DNA of 64,000 nucleotides from Hirudinaria manillensis (taxonomy: Eukaryota; Annelida; Clitellata; Hirudinida; Hirudinidae), in the NCBI GenBank assembly GCA_034509925.1, contig CM067527.1, positions 10,897,501-10,961,500 of the forward strand. Reading direction: 5' to 3'. The position numbers and the translations under genes were made by a program. The notes under the pieces were generated by a model that saw only the letters and a list, made by a program, of their open reading frames with translations, did no database searches and was not told the origin of the DNA. This document shows, piece by piece, positions 49,699-64,000 of the stretch. How positions within the stretch are numbered: the first letter of the stretch is position 1; the number at the start of each line of letters is the position of its first letter.

Positions 49699-52073
49699 TC
49701 AAAACAAATGATCAATTTTAGAAAACGATGTCGAAGAGGAGAAAAGTTTCCTGCTCGAAGTCTGAGCAGACGGATTGGAATTCTTCGAGGGTCCCAAGTT
49801 TTTCCGGAGGGCGGCCGAGGGCAGGGCGGGCTTCGAGGTAGGTCGGGGCGCGAGGCTTTCCCTCGGACCGACGTACTTCTCGTGTCCCCCGAGTCCGTTG
49901 TATCCCTCCCGGACGACCATGGTTCCGTTAGAAGTTGATGAATTCGAGGTCATGAAGCCGGACTGCTTGACCCCGTTGAACGAGTTGTGCCTCTTGAAAA
50001 TGCCCAACTCGAGCAGGGGATTACGAATGGCAGTCGGTATCGAAGCCTGGTTTTGCTTTTTCAATTTCTTTGCAGGTAGGGCCTCGGCCGTGACCTCATC
50101 TTTGGATGCTTCTTCCGGTTTTGCGTCTTTAGGGGAAGACCGAGCCGAGGACATATCATCGCGACTTTCTTCTTCTTCGGGACTCTTTCTCTTCCTCGAA
50201 GCCTTGTTTTCCTTCGAATCTTCTTGCGGCTCGCCTCCCATTTTCCTCGGCTTTGCCGCCCTTTCCGACTTGGGCAACGAGGGCGTGCGGAAGGAGGAGT
50301 CGTCGAGGTTCGACACGTTCATCGGAGCAGGACTCTCGTGGAGGAGTCTGTGAACGAGACTCTTCGAAGTATGACGAGGAGAATTTATGGCTGCCTGAAG
50401 GGATAACAGTTATTAATTAATTAATTAAATAAATAATTATTAATTGTTATTTGAATAGTAACTAATTGCCAATTTAAACAAAATTGTATAGAAATATTTA
50501 CATGTCTAAAATGTTGCTACCAAGATAACATGATAAAATAAATATAAATTTTATAATAAAATATTTATTATAGCCCCTAGCATTCTCATCCCCCTATTCT
50601 TCTAAATACACAAATCTCCAGCAGACGATCGACAAACCTGCAAAGCCACCATTTTTTTTGTGAGACTCTTTATTTGATCTTCAAGTCCATTAATGACCTC
50701 CTTGTTATTCAGGTCATCTTCCTCCAATCGCTTGACACGTTCTGCAGACTCCTCCCATTTGCTCTTGTAGGACTCCGCCTCCTTCCTGAGTCTTCGAGTG
50801 GTGTCGAGGGCAAGTCTCAAGTCGACTTTCTTTCTTTCCAATTCTTTCCGGTAGACGCTGCACCAGGTGGCGAGCTGCTTGACATCCGTCGAGTTTGACA
50901 CCAGAGATTCGATTTCCTCGTCACAACCTGATGATTAAGATGGTAATAATAACAATAATAAGCATGATTATAGTTTAATTAATAAATAAAAAGTTAAATA
51001 ATATGCAGAAATTGACAGGAACAAGTCTGTTACATGCACTTCAAATGTTAAATTAAATTGTGTTTAGTCATGATGCCACAGATAATCAGCAATCAACACC
51101 AGCTGACATCATCATCACCAGTTGTAAGAAACATTGCTGTGCAAGTATTGAAAATATTAAGTGTAAATATTAATAGCAAGACATGAATCTTATGATTTTC
51201 CTCAAAACTATGCAAATTAATGGAGTATTGAATCCAACCAACCATTGATGACCAACTGGACATTTGCAAAGGTTTCCACTTTCTTCTTCAGCTCACCATT
51301 CTCTCTGCTGGTCAATCCAAGAGATGCCATGCAAGTCTTGAGTTCCTCTTGAAGTGTGACTGTCAGAGATTTCTCCTGTTTCTGAAGTTTCTCTGACTTT
51401 CTGGTGTGGACGTTTAGAATATTTAATGTGAACAAGTTCTGTCTTTTATTTGCTTGTAGATTAGCTTTGTACTTAAAGTAACTCACAGCTCATTTTTTGG
51501 TTTACATACAACTAAAGTGATTAACATAAATAGCATAATTAACTTTAATGTGATAACACAGGATGGTGAGAGTTTAATTAGCTAAATAAACTAAAACTCC
51601 TTATAATTTAAAAATATACACAACACCCAAATAATTCTGAAGGTATTAGAACATGTTCTACAAAAAATGAAGCTAATCCCATAAAACAATTTCCAGTCAA
51701 CAATAGACAATCACTTGAGCCTGTCTGTCAAATCTTTGATCCTTTCTGTGTTTCGACTTTTTTCTTCGACTAGCAAAGCGTTCTCTAGTTTTGTTTCTTT
51801 CAGGGAGATTTTGGCAGCACTCAACTCCTCATCGAGTCTATGTTTCTGTTCATCATCGCTGATTAAAACGCTGTAGTTAGAACTACTGCTTAAAGAAAAA
51901 TATATTTTGAAGACGGAATTTCTCTTGCATTTGGCTCTGCACTGCGGACAATCGCACTTTTTATCGTGCCATTTTGCCAGGCAAACTTCGTGAAATAAAT
52001 GTCCGCAAGGTAGACCGACTACTGAAGCGGATTCCGTAAGTAAATCCGCACAAATCGGACATTGAATTAACAT
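49699..52073 (-). CDS. TRAIP: TRAIP-like E3 ubiquitin ligase (RING plus coiled coil)
   Basis: Four exons: 52073-51715, 51400-51243, 50927-50638, 50394-49699; 500 residues (human 469), phases consistent. The N-terminal RING-H2 uses C5, C8, C23, H25, H28, C31, C42 and C45. A long coiled coil follows (about 75-265, for example LTVTLQEELKTCMASLGL and RLEEDDLNNKEVINGLEDQI). Then comes a family-specific segment, VHRLLHESPAPMNV, and near the C-terminus VREGYNGLGGHEKYVGP, matching the TGFDGLGGRTKF region of human TRAIP. The extreme C-terminus, FSKIDHLF, sits where human TRAIP has its PCNA-binding PIP box, but it lacks the key Gln and double aromatic. TRAIP acts in the nucleus, ubiquitinating the replicative helicase at converged or blocked forks. 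The middle is lysine-rich (KENKASRKRKSPEEEE), fitting nuclear location. Confidence 0.92.
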
Positions 52074-53092
52074 CCTAAAATTATATAATTAATTATGGCT
52101 TAAATCGACTAGGTTCTGAATGTAAACAAATTTCTTTTCGTCTTGGTTAAATTTCCCCCCGGCAAAAGTTTAAAAGTGAAGAGTCGTCATTTTTTGATTT
52201 TTACGGACATTTAACAATAAAATTTTTATTTAAAACTAGACAATGAATTTTAATTCAAAACTATTTTAACAGATAAAACTTTATAGGAGCCAAATAGAGA
52301 AATATTCGTAGTTGAAGTGATGCCTAGAAAGGTATGATACAATTTATGATCTCAACAAGTAGTGTTGCAGAGTTTTATCAAACATCCCTTCCCCAAATGT
52401 TCTGACATGTTTTATAAATCTTAAATATTCTAGTTTTTAAATTGTGGATTCACTACCTAAAGTCAAGGGTTCGGGACAATATGTAAGTTATTGTTACGTA
52501 ATAATGGTTCGTGGCGATATGGAGCTTTCAGTTCCTTTTTGACACTTTCACTATCAAACCATTTCTGAAAGGCCAAACAAAAATTTAGATCTGGTACTGT
52601 TTCTGTCGTAACATTTCATTTTTAAGAAACTAAAAAAAAAGCTAATTGCTTGCCAATAAAAGAAAGAAAAATATAAAATCAAGCAATCGTTTTTTAAACA
52701 AAAGCACGAATGCATTCCGCATATCCAAGGGAGTTGCATGTCGCCACGGAAACACTGACACAAGATTAGGTGCACCTGGAGATTCATTATACACGACTTC
52801 AAGTGTTGACGTCACAAGTAGAAATTAACTCGTCACCATTACGATTGTTTTAAATAACGATGGAATGTAGAAACTATAATTGCGATATTAAAATTAGTTT
52901 TAAAGTCGAATCAACTCGAGATCTTTAAATAAAAGTGAAAAAAAGGTTCAATTCTTGTTCGTGTTTATCAACAAATAAACCAAAGACTCCTGCATTCAAC
53001 GCTGAACACATTCGTTGTTCAACCGAAGAACTTCCGACGTCACATCGTCCTAGAAACTCGGAATTCGACTCCTTCCTGATGGTTTGCAAGTG
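52074..53092. other. Divergent intergenic region between TRAIP and the channel gene
   Basis: No coding exon can be supported. An ATG with a nearby donor-like GT (ATGCCTAGAAAGGTATG at 52320-52336, plus strand) could be a tiny first exon of a gene divergent from TRAIP, but no second exon was found. Confidence 0.45.
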
Positions 53093-63888
<10,796 letters not shown>

Positions 63889-64000
63889 ATGGAATCTCTT
63901 TTTTGAACTTTCAAACCTGTTTTTTTGTTCTTCCTTGAAACTTGATGTTCGACTTTCAAGGTAATATTGTACGAATCATGCAGACTAACAATTAAGTCAA
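63889..64000. other. Start of the channel gene 3' UTR
   Basis: No AATAAA is present before the window edge, so the transcript end lies beyond it. Confidence 0.5.

Noticed and set aside
52320..52336. Four-codon first exon MPRK divergent from TRAIP
   Set aside because: Only an ATG and a GT; no downstream exon found, so not annotated as a gene.

Overview
The window is nuclear DNA of an invertebrate bilaterian animal. The evidence is spliced genes with GT-AG introns and conserved phases, a vasopressin/oxytocin-type receptor, a single-exon protocadherin, a Ty3/Gypsy retrotransposon, and very heavy simple-sequence repeat content. The combination with a Cys-loop-less pentameric channel makes a lophotrochozoan (mollusc, annelid or brachiopod grade) my best guess, held at low confidence. 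All exon models below were built by eye from splice signals, reading-frame phase and remembered family motifs. No alignment or database search was run.

Layout. 1-6.1 kb: tetranucleotide and trinucleotide arrays, including a perfect 619-bp GAGT tract, and a SINE-like element, with no convincing gene. 6.1-11.5 kb (minus): KHDC4/BLOM7, a KH-domain splicing factor in 16 exons whose 5'-most exon was not found. 16.1-32.2 kb (plus): a vasopressin/oxytocin-type GPCR in five exons with huge repeat-filled introns. 32.8-37.7 kb (plus): a compact mind bomb-like E3 ubiquitin ligase (MIB, ZZ, MIB, ankyrin repeats, RING). 38.6-41.1 kb (minus): a single-exon protocadherin. 41.8-43.6 kb (plus): NOL7. 43.9-48.3 kb (minus): three small secreted-peptide genes with the same two-exon plan. 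49.7-52.1 kb (minus): TRAIP. 53.1-63.9 kb (plus): a nine-exon pentameric ligand-gated channel without Cys-loop cysteines; intron 5 carries a complete-length Ty3/Gypsy element with identical 109-bp LTRs and a frameshifted integrase.

Themes. Two neural-type receptor genes (GPCR and channel) have long introns saturated with TTA, ATC/GTC and ATGG repeats, and each also has simple repeat translated into its N-terminus. The KHDC4, NOL7 and TRAIP genes are compact and carry little long microsatellite. The item I consider most likely to be undescribed is the cluster of three secreted prepropeptide genes. Each has a signal-peptide exon ending in phase 1, followed by one exon that opens at or beside a dibasic site; two encode exactly 62 residues. 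About 650 bp of 5' flank of one member is also duplicated, without its coding exon. Second is the channel, which combines a missing Cys loop, no signal peptide, an N-terminal coiled coil and a long tail after M4.
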